From: Bacteroidota bacterium
GTDB lineage: Bacteria > Bacteroidota > Bacteroidia > Chitinophagales > Chitinophagaceae
Direction of reading: 5' to 3'
Assembly: GCA_023437225.1 (NCBI GenBank)
Contig: JAEZGS010000004.1
Location: forward strand, 1 to 64,000
DNA length: 64,000 nt
Position 1 is the stretch's first letter; every line of letters begins with the position of its first letter. The notes beneath the pieces were generated by a model that saw only the letters and a program-made list of their open reading frames with translations, was not told the origin of the DNA and ran no database searches. The translations under genes were made by a program, and so were the position numbers. Below are positions 53,464 to 62,380 of this stretch, one piece after another.

Positions 53464-55089
53464 TTATTCGGCTTTCACCAGGTTAAGTTCATTGATCTTA
53501 AAGGATGTCCAGGGCAGACCTGTCTGTGCATACTGGCTTTTTAGATTGTACACAAAGCCGATGTAAACTTTCATCGCCTGCGGTACTGTTATACGCATCT
53601 CAACAGATTTGTTCTGGTAGTCGACCATATTGGCATAGCTCATCACGTTGGAAGCCGTGGGAACATTGGAATAGTTTGGCAGCGCATTATCGCTGGTTAC
53701 CACACCATACACCTGCGCCGGTCCATCGGCACCGCCTGGCAATACCTTCAATATGTATGCACCAGCTTCAAGGTCTACGGCCTGGAATACTTTACCGTTT
53801 TCAACTTCAGGCAGTCCCCAAACAGGCGCAATGAACATGCTGAATGATGGCCCGAGGTTATCATAAGTAACAACGGCATTCGCGCTATGTGTCCAGCCAC
53901 TTAACTTCTGCATCCTGAATGCTCCTAATGCGGGAAAAGGATTGGAACCATCACCTGTAAAAGGCGCCTTAGCATTGACAAGAGACACCGGTGTGCTGCT
54001 CGTATATCCATTGTCTCCACTTACATTCTGAACATTGTAAGCGTCGATCTCTACGAATCCCGATTGCGTATTACTGCTGACTCTCGTTTCCAAAACAGAG
54101 AGCTTTATATATCGGGCAATTGCGGTTTGAGACAAAGGCAACCTCTGACGAAAATAGCTTTCAGTTACGTCCGCCTGCAGTGCAGTTGTCCAGTTGACAT
54201 TGTCGGCACTTAATTCGACTTTTAAGTTTGTGGCACCCCCACCTACACCCGGAGGGTTAAGAAAATAAAATCCATCAATGTACTTGGGGCTTTCCATATC
54301 GATCGTCACCGAATGCGGCAGTGTTGCCGCTGCATCTGAGAGCCAGTAGCTATCCGGATCATTATCGATCACACTAGCTGGCACGTGTTCAGGATCATTG
54401 CCTGAAGCTTCGAGAATCTTCCAGCCCGACTTCTTGAAATCCAGCATCAACGCTGTTTTCAGGTCAACGGGTGATGAGTGGAAATCGTCAATGGCCGCAG
54501 CCTCTGGTTTGTACAGCGAGAAATAATAATAAGGTTTTGTTGTGTCGATGTTATCCACTGCAATCGAATTCGCTGCATTGCTCATGGTAACACTATCATC
54601 ATTTCCACCCGTGTTCGTATATTTTATTCGAACACCTGTTTCACTTGCAACAGCATTGTCGAATTTGAATTCAAGTGAGTTTGCTGAATGAGTAACCTGG
54701 TCGACCCATTTTCTTGGTTTCAAACCGCTCTCATAATTGGCCCCATATACTTTCACCTTTACCGCACGAGGGTCTGACACCATACCATCACCATTGATGG
54801 TAACAACACGTAAAGTATGTTCCTGCTCGTTCAGTTCTTCAACAATTACTTTCTGCGGAGCTGAAGCATCCGTTACTGTGAATTCCTTATAGTTGCCACT
54901 ACCGAAAAATACCTTGCCTTTTATCGCATTGGGAGGCACCGCAAACTCAACCTCGGCGCGATTCTTACCGGGATGCGCAGTCAGTCCTTCAACAGCTGCA
55001 GGCACATCGGTCTTGTCCTTTTTGCAGCTTACAAAACCAGCTATGATGATGATCATCATAGCCAGCATTACATTGAATGTATTTCTCAT
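53464..55089 (-). CDS. Surface lipoprotein with DUF4998-like, discoidin-like and DUF5013-like domains
   Basis: Lipoprotein of 541 aa: hydrophobic leader then AGFVSCKKD with the lipid-anchored cysteine near residue 22. The first domain (about 30-215) is Fn3-like as in DUF4998. Residues about 230-360 form an F5/8 type C (discoidin) domain with DPEHVPASVIDNDPDSYWLSD and ARYIKLSVLETR. The C-terminal part resembles DUF5013. Such proteins accompany SusCD and act as surface glycan-binding proteins; direct binding is inferred. It is 30 bp downstream of susD on the same strand. Confidence 0.82.
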   Translation of the reverse strand: MRNTFNVMLAMMIIIIAGFVSCKKDKTDVPAAVEGLTAHPGKNRAEVEFAVPPNAIKGKVFFGSGNYKEFTVTDASAPQKVIVEELNEQEHTLRVVTINGDGMVSDPRAVKVKVYGANYESGLKPRKWVDQVTHSANSLEFKFDNAVASETGVRIKYTNTGGNDDSVTMSNAANSIAVDNIDTTKPYYYFSLYKPEAAAIDDFHSSPVDLKTALMLDFKKSGWKILEASGNDPEHVPASVIDNDPDSYWLSDAAATLPHSVTIDMESPKYIDGFYFLNPPGVGGGATNLKVELSADNVNWTTALQADVTESYFRQRLPLSQTAIARYIKLSVLETRVSSNTQSGFVEIDAYNVQNVSGDNGYTSSTPVSLVNAKAPFTGDGSNPFPALGAFRMQKLSGWTHSANAVVTYDNLGPSFSMFIAPVWGLPEVENGKVFQAVDLEAGAYILKVLPGGADGPAQVYGVVTSDNALPNYSNVPTASNVMSYANMVDYQNKSVEMRITVPQAMKVYIGFVYNLKSQYAQTGLPWTSFKINELNLVKAE

Positions 55090-55118
55090 AGCAAGTCGTT
55101 AGTTGTGTGAATTTTGGT

Positions 55119-56900
55119 TTATTGCCATCCCATTGGCTGAGACATTCCGGTCATCTTCTTCGCATCTTCGAGAGGAATAGGCATCACCAGATACTTATCG
55201 GTATAAGATTGATAATCGCGGATCTTCTTTCTCTGGTAGCTGAACTTACCATCCGCGCCTTTGGTGATTCGCATGCCTGTAATGAAACGATTCGTTTCGT
55301 TCAATATCTTCCAACGACGCTGATCCACGAAACGGTATTGTCCTTCAAGGCAATATTCAACTCTGCGCTCATTACGGATACGATCGCGCAAGAATTCTTT
55401 CGATCCCACAAAATCAGGCACCTCCTGTATTCTTGGCTGCCTTGCTCTTACTCTTATCACATTCAATGCTTCCATCGCACCGTTAAGATCACCGGTTTCT
55501 ACAAGCGCTTCCGCTTTTTGCAGATAGAATTCAGCAAGTCGGAAAAACACCCAATGCGTTGGCTCGTGTCCCGAGCTACCACCTGGCCCCCAATATTTGA
55601 TTTGTTTGTCTTTGCGACTGTAATAACCTGTGCACGAACGTTGTGTTTCCTGGGAGATGACATCGTTGAAGCCATTGCGACCACCAACAAAAGTTTCTAT
55701 GATATAAGGCTGCGTACAATTGTAAGGAACTCCATAGTCTGCACCATTGTAAAGTATGTTCACATAAAAACGTGCGTCACGATTTGCATATGGATCTCCC
55801 CCTGGCTGTTCGCTGTATCCAAGTGCTGCTGCAGCCGGGTTTACAGTTACGCTTGTCCTGCCCGGATCATTGTAGGTAACAGGCAATGCACCGTTATTCA
55901 TTTCAAAACAATCCACCAGTTCCTGTGTTGGCGATTCGCCGCAGTTCCACATGTGGTTAATAGCAGCATATGGATAGCTACCCACATCAACGCCGTTTGT
56001 ATTATTGATGTGCGAATTATCGCTCCATGCACGCCAGATGATCTCGCTAACGGGTGTTGAAAATGCACCAATGAACAGGTTCTTATAATTATCCATGTTC
56101 ACCAGTTGATAAGATGGTAATTTGATCACATCATCAGCGGCATCTGCAGCACGTTGCCATTTGGCTCGATCGTTCTCAGGATTATTTAGCGGACTTGCAT
56201 TGTATAATAACACACGAGCACGGATGGCATAAGCAATACCATTGTCCACGCGCCTTGCATCGGCTGGTGGCTGACGATCAGGAAGAGTCTTTGATTGAAT
56301 AACATCCATAAGTTCAGATTCGATCTTTGAAGCGATCTCATCATATGTTGGACGTACCAATTCATTGTAACCGGTATATGTTGCTTCGAACGGTTCTTCG
56401 ATCCATGGCATTGGTCCATAAAATTCAAGAAGATTCATATAATACCAGCAACGCAACACTCGTGCTTCTGCGATCCATGTAGCACGCTCCTGGTCTGTTA
56501 TCGCAGTTGATTGCGGCAGGTACTTGATCGCGTTGTTCGCAAGTCGAATACCACGCCAGAAGTCGGGCCACAACTGCTCACTGGGGGATGTCCACGGCCA
56601 GTTGATCACCGGGTTAGATAAAGACAATGAACCATTGTGCCACTCATAAGCATTATAAGTTGCCGCCCAAAATGCGTTATCAGTAAGCGCTTCAATCGGG
56701 CTCATTACGAAAGATATCTGGTCGCGTGCCTGGTAGATCTCGCCATAGGCTGCATCAATAAGACCCTTTGTGCGTCCATAGTTGCTGAGTACTTTATCAA
56801 TGGTCGTTTGACCATCCGGTGTCTTTTCCAAAATCTTCTCACAGCCTCCGATACACAGAAACCCAAACGCTATGATCAAGCTTAAGATTATCCTTTTCAT
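55119..56900 (-). CDS. SusD/RagB-family outer-membrane glycan-binding lipoprotein
   Basis: SusD-like protein (593 aa from the ATG at 56900; the frame extends three codons upstream to a TTG). The leader ends in GFLCIGGCEKILEKTPDG, a lipobox cysteine followed by the typical SusD start. TPR-like helices such as ATWIAEARVLRCWYYMNLLEFYGPMPWIEEP near 120-150 and the C-terminal block FLRDRIRNERRVEYCLEGQYRFVDQRRW near 515-542 are diagnostic. It caps the SusC channel encoded immediately upstream and binds the oligosaccharide. The substrate is inferred to be rhamnose-containing from the neighbouring enzymes. Confidence 0.95.
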   Translation of the reverse strand: MKRIILSLIIAFGFLCIGGCEKILEKTPDGQTTIDKVLSNYGRTKGLIDAAYGEIYQARDQISFVMSPIEALTDNAFWAATYNAYEWHNGSLSLSNPVINWPWTSPSEQLWPDFWRGIRLANNAIKYLPQSTAITDQERATWIAEARVLRCWYYMNLLEFYGPMPWIEEPFEATYTGYNELVRPTYDEIASKIESELMDVIQSKTLPDRQPPADARRVDNGIAYAIRARVLLYNASPLNNPENDRAKWQRAADAADDVIKLPSYQLVNMDNYKNLFIGAFSTPVSEIIWRAWSDNSHINNTNGVDVGSYPYAAINHMWNCGESPTQELVDCFEMNNGALPVTYNDPGRTSVTVNPAAAALGYSEQPGGDPYANRDARFYVNILYNGADYGVPYNCTQPYIIETFVGGRNGFNDVISQETQRSCTGYYSRKDKQIKYWGPGGSSGHEPTHWVFFRLAEFYLQKAEALVETGDLNGAMEALNVIRVRARQPRIQEVPDFVGSKEFLRDRIRNERRVEYCLEGQYRFVDQRRWKILNETNRFITGMRITKGADGKFSYQRKKIRDYQSYTDKYLVMPIPLEDAKKMTGMSQPMGWQ

Positions 56901-56926
56901 GATTGTCAAAATTTCTCAGTGATGAT

Positions 56927-59900
56927 TTAGAAGGTTACATTAAGCCCAAAGTTGTAGGCTTTGAATACAGGATACAACAACTCATTATTTTGTTCAGGAT
57001 CCTGGTATTTTACGGGATACCGGTCGAACGTCAGCAAATTCAAACCATTTGCATAAAGGCGTACTGCACTTGCTCCTATCTTACCGGCCCATGAATTAGG
57101 AAGACTAACACCTACTTCCACATTTCTTAAGCGGATATAGCTTCCATCGACGAGCCAGAAGTCGGATACTTTCTTGCTTGCACCACTTCCCGGATCAAGT
57201 CGCGGATATGTAATAGGCAAACCAGCATCGTAGCGTTCCTGCGACCATGCTTGTTTATGCCACTCGTTGAAATTGTTTGTTTCCCAGATGCGCTGACCTA
57301 CGAGCAGGTAACTTCTGTTAGCAACGCCCTGCCACATCATACTAAAATCAACTGCTTTGTAGCGAAGACTCATTGCTCCACCGAATGTCCACTCCGGCAC
57401 TTCCGGATGTCCGATAGGTACCATATCCTGCTCAGTGATCACGCCATCCCCATTGGCATCTTTATACTTCAGGTCCCCAACTTTCGGAGCGGCGCCAATT
57501 CCTGTTTGATCGTACCAGTCTTCGATCTCCTTTTCGGTATTGAAAAATCCTGCTGTTTCATAGCCGAAGGGCTGTCCAAGCCTGAAGCCGGTAGAGCGTA
57601 AACGATATGCATATTCTTCAGGTAACAAAACCTCACTCATGTATATCACCTTATTCCGGTTGAATGCACCATTGATTCGAAGATCCATCCGGAAATCGCG
57701 ATTGAAACTCTTCTGGTATCCTGCAGTAAGTTCGAAACCTCTGTTCTCAATTACACCTGCATTGATCTTTGGTATGATACCTGAATTAAACACGCCTCCT
57801 GTTCCGAATAATCCTGTTGGCACTAATCCTGTCGCAGAGATGAGGATGTTGCTGCGTCTTTCATAGAACACATCGGCATCGAAAATGAAATTGTCGAACA
57901 ATCTTGTCTCCAACCCGATATTGTACTTGTTTGCTTTCTCCCACGAAAGCTGATCGTTACCGATCTGTGATTCGTAACTGCCATTCCATAATGTGAGGAA
58001 GGCGAAGCGTGCACCATTCATATTATCATTACCCACCTGTCCATACGAAGCACGAAGCTTAGCGAATGTCAACCAGGGCAATGCCTTGTTGACAAAGTCT
58101 TCATTGGATGCTACCCATCCCAGGGAGAACGAAGGGAAGAAGCCCATCTTTTTTCCCGGTGCAAATTGTTCCGAACCATTGTATCCAAAGTTTACTTCTG
58201 CAAGATATTTCGCATCGTAACCATAGGTAGCACGACCAACAATACCAACATAGTTATAAGGCAATTCAATGTTGATCGTTCTCTGGTAACGGTTGAACAG
58301 GATCATACCGGTAACATCGTGCAGTCCAAAAGAGCGACCGTAATTCAGCGAAGCATCGATGTTCAATAGATTCCACTGTGATTGTGATTGTCCATCTTTC
58401 AATGAGCTGTTTGTATTGGTACCAGTTGGCTCATAAACCACTTTGGTGGAATCGGCAGGATCTATTTTCGCTTCATACAACTGGAATGTTCTTTGACGAA
58501 CCTGCTGGTTGATGGCAGTTGCATCATATGAAGCAACCACGCGGGCCGACAATCCCCTTGTGATGAAATTCAGTTTCTGTTCAACACCAAGAGTTGCAGT
58601 TACCTGGTTGGTCATGGTATTGCGAAAGCCAGATCGATTCAGCATCCCGTATGGAACGTTGTTGATGTTACCACCTTTCAATGGTGTCGATAATACTTCA
58701 CCATCCGGCGTAACGTCGTTATGATAATTGCTTGGTGTTTGTATCAGTGAAGCAATCACAACAGAATAAGCGTTCAAATCGTTCAGGTAGGCACCGTTAT
58801 CGGGCACTACTACAGGATCATTTTTCTTCTGCATGTAACCACTCACGTTCAGGAACATCTTCATCGAAGAATTTATATCGATGTCAAAATTCGAACGAAA
58901 GTTCACGCGGTTTGCTTTTGACTGAGGATCGTAATTGTATTCAGAAAATTTCTCTGTTTTGAAAATACCTTCCTGGAATAAATAACCCACGGTGGTAAAA
59001 TATTTCATCTTCTCTGTACCACCGCTCACGTTCACGTTTACACGACGCATGGGGAAAGATGATTGCATGAACTCCTTCACATAATTTCTTGTAGGATAAA
59101 GTTCCTGGAAGTCGCCTAACCTGTAATGATCCAATGCGGCATCATCATAGATGGCAGGGCGACCGTTTTGAAGTTCTACCTGGTTGCGCAACAATGCATA
59201 ATCGTATGCATTGGTCATCTCCGGTAATCGTGTAGGTGATTGGAACGATTGCTCAATGTTTACATCAATGATAGGCTTACCAACATGACCGCGGCGAGTG
59301 GTGATCATGATAACACCATTGGCACCACGCACACCATAAACGGCTGTGGCAGACGCATCTTTGAGAATTGAAATAGTTTCCACTTCACGCGGATCGAGTG
59401 CCATGAAATCGCGCTCAACACCATCAACAAGAATAAGAGGCTGCTGACCGTTTATTGTACTGCGACCACGGATGTAAAATTCCATCTGCTCACCACCTGG
59501 AACACCGGAGCGCTGCAGCACACTCAATCCCGGCAAACGCCCTGCCAGAGCGATTCCGATGTTAGAAGCGGGTGTTTGTTTAAGGCCTGTTGCATTTATT
59601 GTTGAGATCGCAGCAACAACACTCACTTTTTTCTGTCTGCCGTAACCAACAACAACTACATCAGACAATTCATTTGCAACTGCGCCAATCTGCACAACGA
59701 GAGGACCCGTTCCGGTAACTGTTACTGAAACGGGGCGATAGCCCACATGGGTAAAAGAAATAACATCATTTGTATTGGCAGAAATGACGAACTCACCGTT
59801 CTGTCCTGTTTTAACGGAAGTAGAAGATCCAACCACCTGAACGGTTGCGCCACTTATTGGAGCGCTACCCGCTGAATCGATCAGTCTACCTGTAATTGTA

Positions 59901-59995
59901 TTTTGGGCGAAGGTTTGCGTGCTTAGACAACAAGCCACAACAAGAAATAAGATATAGACGAGTACACGAGACCGCCTCAAGCAATCGTATGGCAT
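56927..59995 (-). CDS. SusC/RagA-family TonB-dependent outer-membrane transporter
   Basis: Outer-membrane importer (1022 aa) with a signal peptide ending near FAQ. A carboxypeptidase-regulatory-like domain covers about 32-110 (ITGRLIDSAGSAPISGATVQVVG). The SusC plug runs from about 115 (VVVGYGRQKKVSVVAAIS) and includes FYIRGRSTINGQQPLILVDGVERDF and ISILKDASATAVYGVRGANGVIMITT, followed by a 22-strand barrel region to the C-terminal FGLNVTF. There is no N-terminal STN extension, so it is not expected to signal to an anti-sigma factor. With SusD it imports oligosaccharides; GCTCAGGTCAC lies 73 bp upstream of its start. Confidence 0.95.
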   Translation of the reverse strand: MPYDCLRRSRVLVYILFLVVACCLSTQTFAQNTITGRLIDSAGSAPISGATVQVVGSSTSVKTGQNGEFVISANTNDVISFTHVGYRPVSVTVTGTGPLVVQIGAVANELSDVVVVGYGRQKKVSVVAAISTINATGLKQTPASNIGIALAGRLPGLSVLQRSGVPGGEQMEFYIRGRSTINGQQPLILVDGVERDFMALDPREVETISILKDASATAVYGVRGANGVIMITTRRGHVGKPIIDVNIEQSFQSPTRLPEMTNAYDYALLRNQVELQNGRPAIYDDAALDHYRLGDFQELYPTRNYVKEFMQSSFPMRRVNVNVSGGTEKMKYFTTVGYLFQEGIFKTEKFSEYNYDPQSKANRVNFRSNFDIDINSSMKMFLNVSGYMQKKNDPVVVPDNGAYLNDLNAYSVVIASLIQTPSNYHNDVTPDGEVLSTPLKGGNINNVPYGMLNRSGFRNTMTNQVTATLGVEQKLNFITRGLSARVVASYDATAINQQVRQRTFQLYEAKIDPADSTKVVYEPTGTNTNSSLKDGQSQSQWNLLNIDASLNYGRSFGLHDVTGMILFNRYQRTINIELPYNYVGIVGRATYGYDAKYLAEVNFGYNGSEQFAPGKKMGFFPSFSLGWVASNEDFVNKALPWLTFAKLRASYGQVGNDNMNGARFAFLTLWNGSYESQIGNDQLSWEKANKYNIGLETRLFDNFIFDADVFYERRSNILISATGLVPTGLFGTGGVFNSGIIPKINAGVIENRGFELTAGYQKSFNRDFRMDLRINGAFNRNKVIYMSEVLLPEEYAYRLRSTGFRLGQPFGYETAGFFNTEKEIEDWYDQTGIGAAPKVGDLKYKDANGDGVITEQDMVPIGHPEVPEWTFGGAMSLRYKAVDFSMMWQGVANRSYLLVGQRIWETNNFNEWHKQAWSQERYDAGLPITYPRLDPGSGASKKVSDFWLVDGSYIRLRNVEVGVSLPNSWAGKIGASAVRLYANGLNLLTFDRYPVKYQDPEQNNELLYPVFKAYNFGLNVTF

Positions 59996-60067
59996 AGGTT
60001 AAAAGTTAGTCGATGGTTAATCAGAATCCAGTAATCAGGTTCAATTTATAAGACTATTTTTTGTTTC

Positions 60068-60078
60068 GTGACCTGAGC
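60068..60078 (-). promoter_or_regulatory. Shared 11-bp element upstream of susC
   Basis: The - strand reads GCTCAGGTCAC, identical to 49866-49876 upstream of the rhamnose operon and in the same orientation. Its near edge is 73 bp from the susC start codon, against 72 bp in the other operon. I could not align a good TAnnTTTG box between it and susC. Candidate regulator-binding site. Confidence 0.45.
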
Positions 60079-60117
60079 TATACTGAAAGAGAAAAAATTT
60101 TTGAGAAAGAAATTTTT

Positions 60118-60154
60118 AATAAAATAAAAAGCCCCGCATGAAATCATGCAGGGC
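60118..60154 (-). terminator. Intrinsic terminator after DUF6799-like lipoprotein gene
   Basis: On the - strand GCCCTGCATGA and TCATGCGGGGC form an 11-bp stem with one G-U pair and a two-base loop, followed by TTTTTATTTTATT. It is 22 bp beyond the stop of the gene at 60177-60662 and insulates that gene from the susC promoter region. Confidence 0.85.
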
Positions 60155-60176
60155 CTCATTACACATTTAAGTAAAA

Positions 60177-60662
60177 TTAATGTCTGTTGTCTTTGTTGTC
60201 GTCATCGACCGCATCCTTCACTTTATCACCTGCCTTCTCACCAGCATTACCAATTGCTCTTCCCGCATCTCTTACACCTTCCTTGGTTGCATCCCAGGCA
60301 TTCTCAACAGCGTTACCTGCTTTGTCGAAGAACCGGCCAGTTTTCGTTACCACTTCATTGTCATCCAGTTTTACTTCCTTGCCTTCCTTCTTAACAGTAC
60401 CATCCTTGTACACTACAACACCGTTATCGAGTTCTACATCCTTATCAGATGCAACCCATTCGCCATTCCGATACACATGCACCTTTTTTTCGCGATAGGT
60501 AACATCACCTTCCTCAGGCATATAAGTTGTGGTGGTTGTGGTGGTAGTGGTAGTGGTGTCTACACTGTTTGTCGAAACGTCTGACGATGTGGAAGTTTCG
60601 GTTTCGTTGTTACATGCAGCAAATGAAGCTGCAGCTAATGCAATAATCAGGATCCTTTTCAT
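60177..60662 (-). CDS. Lipoprotein with poly-threonine tract and DUF6799-like domain
   Basis: Small lipoprotein (161 aa): MKRILIIALAAASFAACNN has a lipobox with C17. An uninterrupted run of eleven threonines follows near 36-46, encoded by ACC/ACT/ACA codons. The middle segment (VYKDGTVKKEGKEVKLDDNEVVTKTGRF) resembles DUF6799, a metal- or signal-free domain of unknown role. The C-terminal 50 residues are amphipathic and rich in Ala, Asp, Lys and Gly, like late-embryogenesis-abundant or YtxH-like stress proteins. It is a single-gene unit with its own terminator; function is unknown. Confidence 0.8.
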   Translation of the reverse strand: MKRILIIALAAASFAACNNETETSTSSDVSTNSVDTTTTTTTTTTTYMPEEGDVTYREKKVHVYRNGEWVASDKDVELDNGVVVYKDGTVKKEGKEVKLDDNEVVTKTGRFFDKAGNAVENAWDATKEGVRDAGRAIGNAGEKAGDKVKDAVDDDNKDNRH

Positions 60663-60764
60663 AGTTTCTCATTTTTAATTGAGTACCACTGAAATAGTTT
60701 AAATGCTACTGCTATTTGTGGCACATAATAATGAGAAAGAATAAAATACTGTGCCAAAGCACCG

Positions 60765-62261
60765 TCACTTAACGATCTTTATTTCATCGATCATATAGGA
60801 TCTTGATTCCTTTTCATAGTATCCGTAATATTCTTTCCCCCCAAACGAGAACTGCGTGGAAGCTTTGGCGGTCAGCTCACTATCGCTGATGTAGTTCTTT
60901 ATTTGCTCATTAACGGAAGTTGATGGTTTTTTGTTCGTGACTTTTAGGGTCTTTGGATCGATAACCATCTTAAAAGTAGTGGAAGTAAAATATCGGGTGT
61001 GCGGGGCAAGCGTAGAACCGTGGCCGGGGCAATAAACCTGCTTGACAACGTACTTCGTTACTGGCTGATATCGCCCGTTCTGAAACTCCGTTTGCGTTTT
61101 GAAGCCGCTATCATCTCTTACGTGGCCGCCGTGTCCGGCATTCTGCAGTACGTCATAAGTACCCACCGTAAGTTCGATCATTCCTGATTTTCCTTTATTG
61201 ACCATTACACCCTCTGTTCCCTTACTGAATGCACGAAGAACTTTGCTAAAACTCTCAACAGGTTTTTCACTAACAAACATTCCGTACCGACGTGTATACA
61301 TTGCATCTGTGGCCAATCGATTGAAGCTCTCGTCATCCTTGATTTCATAAACATTCAACAACTTTGCAGATAATAAATCATGTACCGACACGCGAATGGT
61401 TTTTTTATCGAGGATAACCGAAAACAATTTATCCTCATCCTGGTATGAGCTGACATACGATTCTGTTTTACTCTCTCCGGTAGTTGTGTTAAATGAAACA
61501 AACTGCTCCTTTAATTTGAAGCCTGGAACAGACATCGTTAGTATATGCGTTGGATTCTCATTGTCGTTAACGACAAAATCAATTCGATCGGGACGGCTGA
61601 AAACCTTGCAGGTTGTTACTGCAGAGGACAGTTCAGGTTGCTCCGCATGGGTGATGGCGTTTGCACCACCTAAATATTGCGATAGTTTATCACGTTTGCG
61701 CGAAGCGGTAGCTGGTATGGTAACAGGAATGGATGCTTTTTTTATTACCCTACGATTGTCTAACGAATATACTATTACCTCATTTTGCTCGTCGTTTGCA
61801 AAAAGAGTCAGGAACCGGTTATAGTCGCTGAATGAAGCAATTAGTTTTTCCCCGCGCCCCTGGCGAAAGAGTTCTTTGCGGTCAACTGATTTTGAATCAA
61901 AATCGATGGTCTCGATTTCGTATTTCGATGAGGTACGGAATATGAGCGAAAAGCGGTTCCCTTCATTGGTTCCACCAACATACTCGGCGTTTTGCCGATC
62001 CATAACAGAATTATCGACGTCCCCGGAGATCTTACCAATCACTTTGAACTTATTGTTCATCATGATGTAGTCGACCTTCAACATATCTTTTAATACCAGT
62101 AAGAAACTCGTATCCGTGGCACCAGGCAGAAAATATGCTTTGAAACTTTCATCATGGTGCACACCTTTTCTAAACTCACAATCATAAGTGAGCACGCGTT
62201 TCTGCGAAAAACCAGAGATGGCTAAAACGGCAAATAAAAAATAGCAGGCAATACGTTTCAT
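60765..62261 (-). CDS. Exported protein of unknown function
   Basis: No family recognised. The 498-residue protein has a signal peptide (MKRIACYFLFAVLAISGFSQ) and a beta-rich body with repeated short strand-turn segments (LIASFSDYNRFLTLFANDEQ, NEVIVYSLDNRRV, KLFSVILDKKTIRVSVHDL), suggesting a propeller-like fold. There is no catalytic motif and only two cysteines outside the leader. Relatives with this look occur singly in Bacteroidota. It lies between GH43 and the small lipoprotein on the same strand, but gaps of about 100 bp on each side argue for a separate unit. Confidence 0.65.
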   Translation of the reverse strand: MKRIACYFLFAVLAISGFSQKRVLTYDCEFRKGVHHDESFKAYFLPGATDTSFLLVLKDMLKVDYIMMNNKFKVIGKISGDVDNSVMDRQNAEYVGGTNEGNRFSLIFRTSSKYEIETIDFDSKSVDRKELFRQGRGEKLIASFSDYNRFLTLFANDEQNEVIVYSLDNRRVIKKASIPVTIPATASRKRDKLSQYLGGANAITHAEQPELSSAVTTCKVFSRPDRIDFVVNDNENPTHILTMSVPGFKLKEQFVSFNTTTGESKTESYVSSYQDEDKLFSVILDKKTIRVSVHDLLSAKLLNVYEIKDDESFNRLATDAMYTRRYGMFVSEKPVESFSKVLRAFSKGTEGVMVNKGKSGMIELTVGTYDVLQNAGHGGHVRDDSGFKTQTEFQNGRYQPVTKYVVKQVYCPGHGSTLAPHTRYFTSTTFKMVIDPKTLKVTNKKPSTSVNEQIKNYISDSELTAKASTQFSFGGKEYYGYYEKESRSYMIDEIKIVK

Positions 62262-62380
62262 GCGGTACGATTAAGGACAATGAAACTATTGCATGCCATG
62301 CAATCGAACAATAAGAACTAACGGATAGCAACAACGAAGGGTTTACCTGTAAAACGTACTAACGCTTTCTCCCTGTCGCG

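Noticed and set aside
55107..56060. 317-codon + strand frame
   Set aside because: It lies entirely antisense to the susD gene, has no domain and an abnormal Cys/His/Ile-rich composition.
60700..60762. Inverted repeat TGGCACA ... TGTGCCA with a loop of about 27 nt
   Set aside because: Arms are short, the loop is long and no T-tract follows, so neither terminator nor operator is supported.
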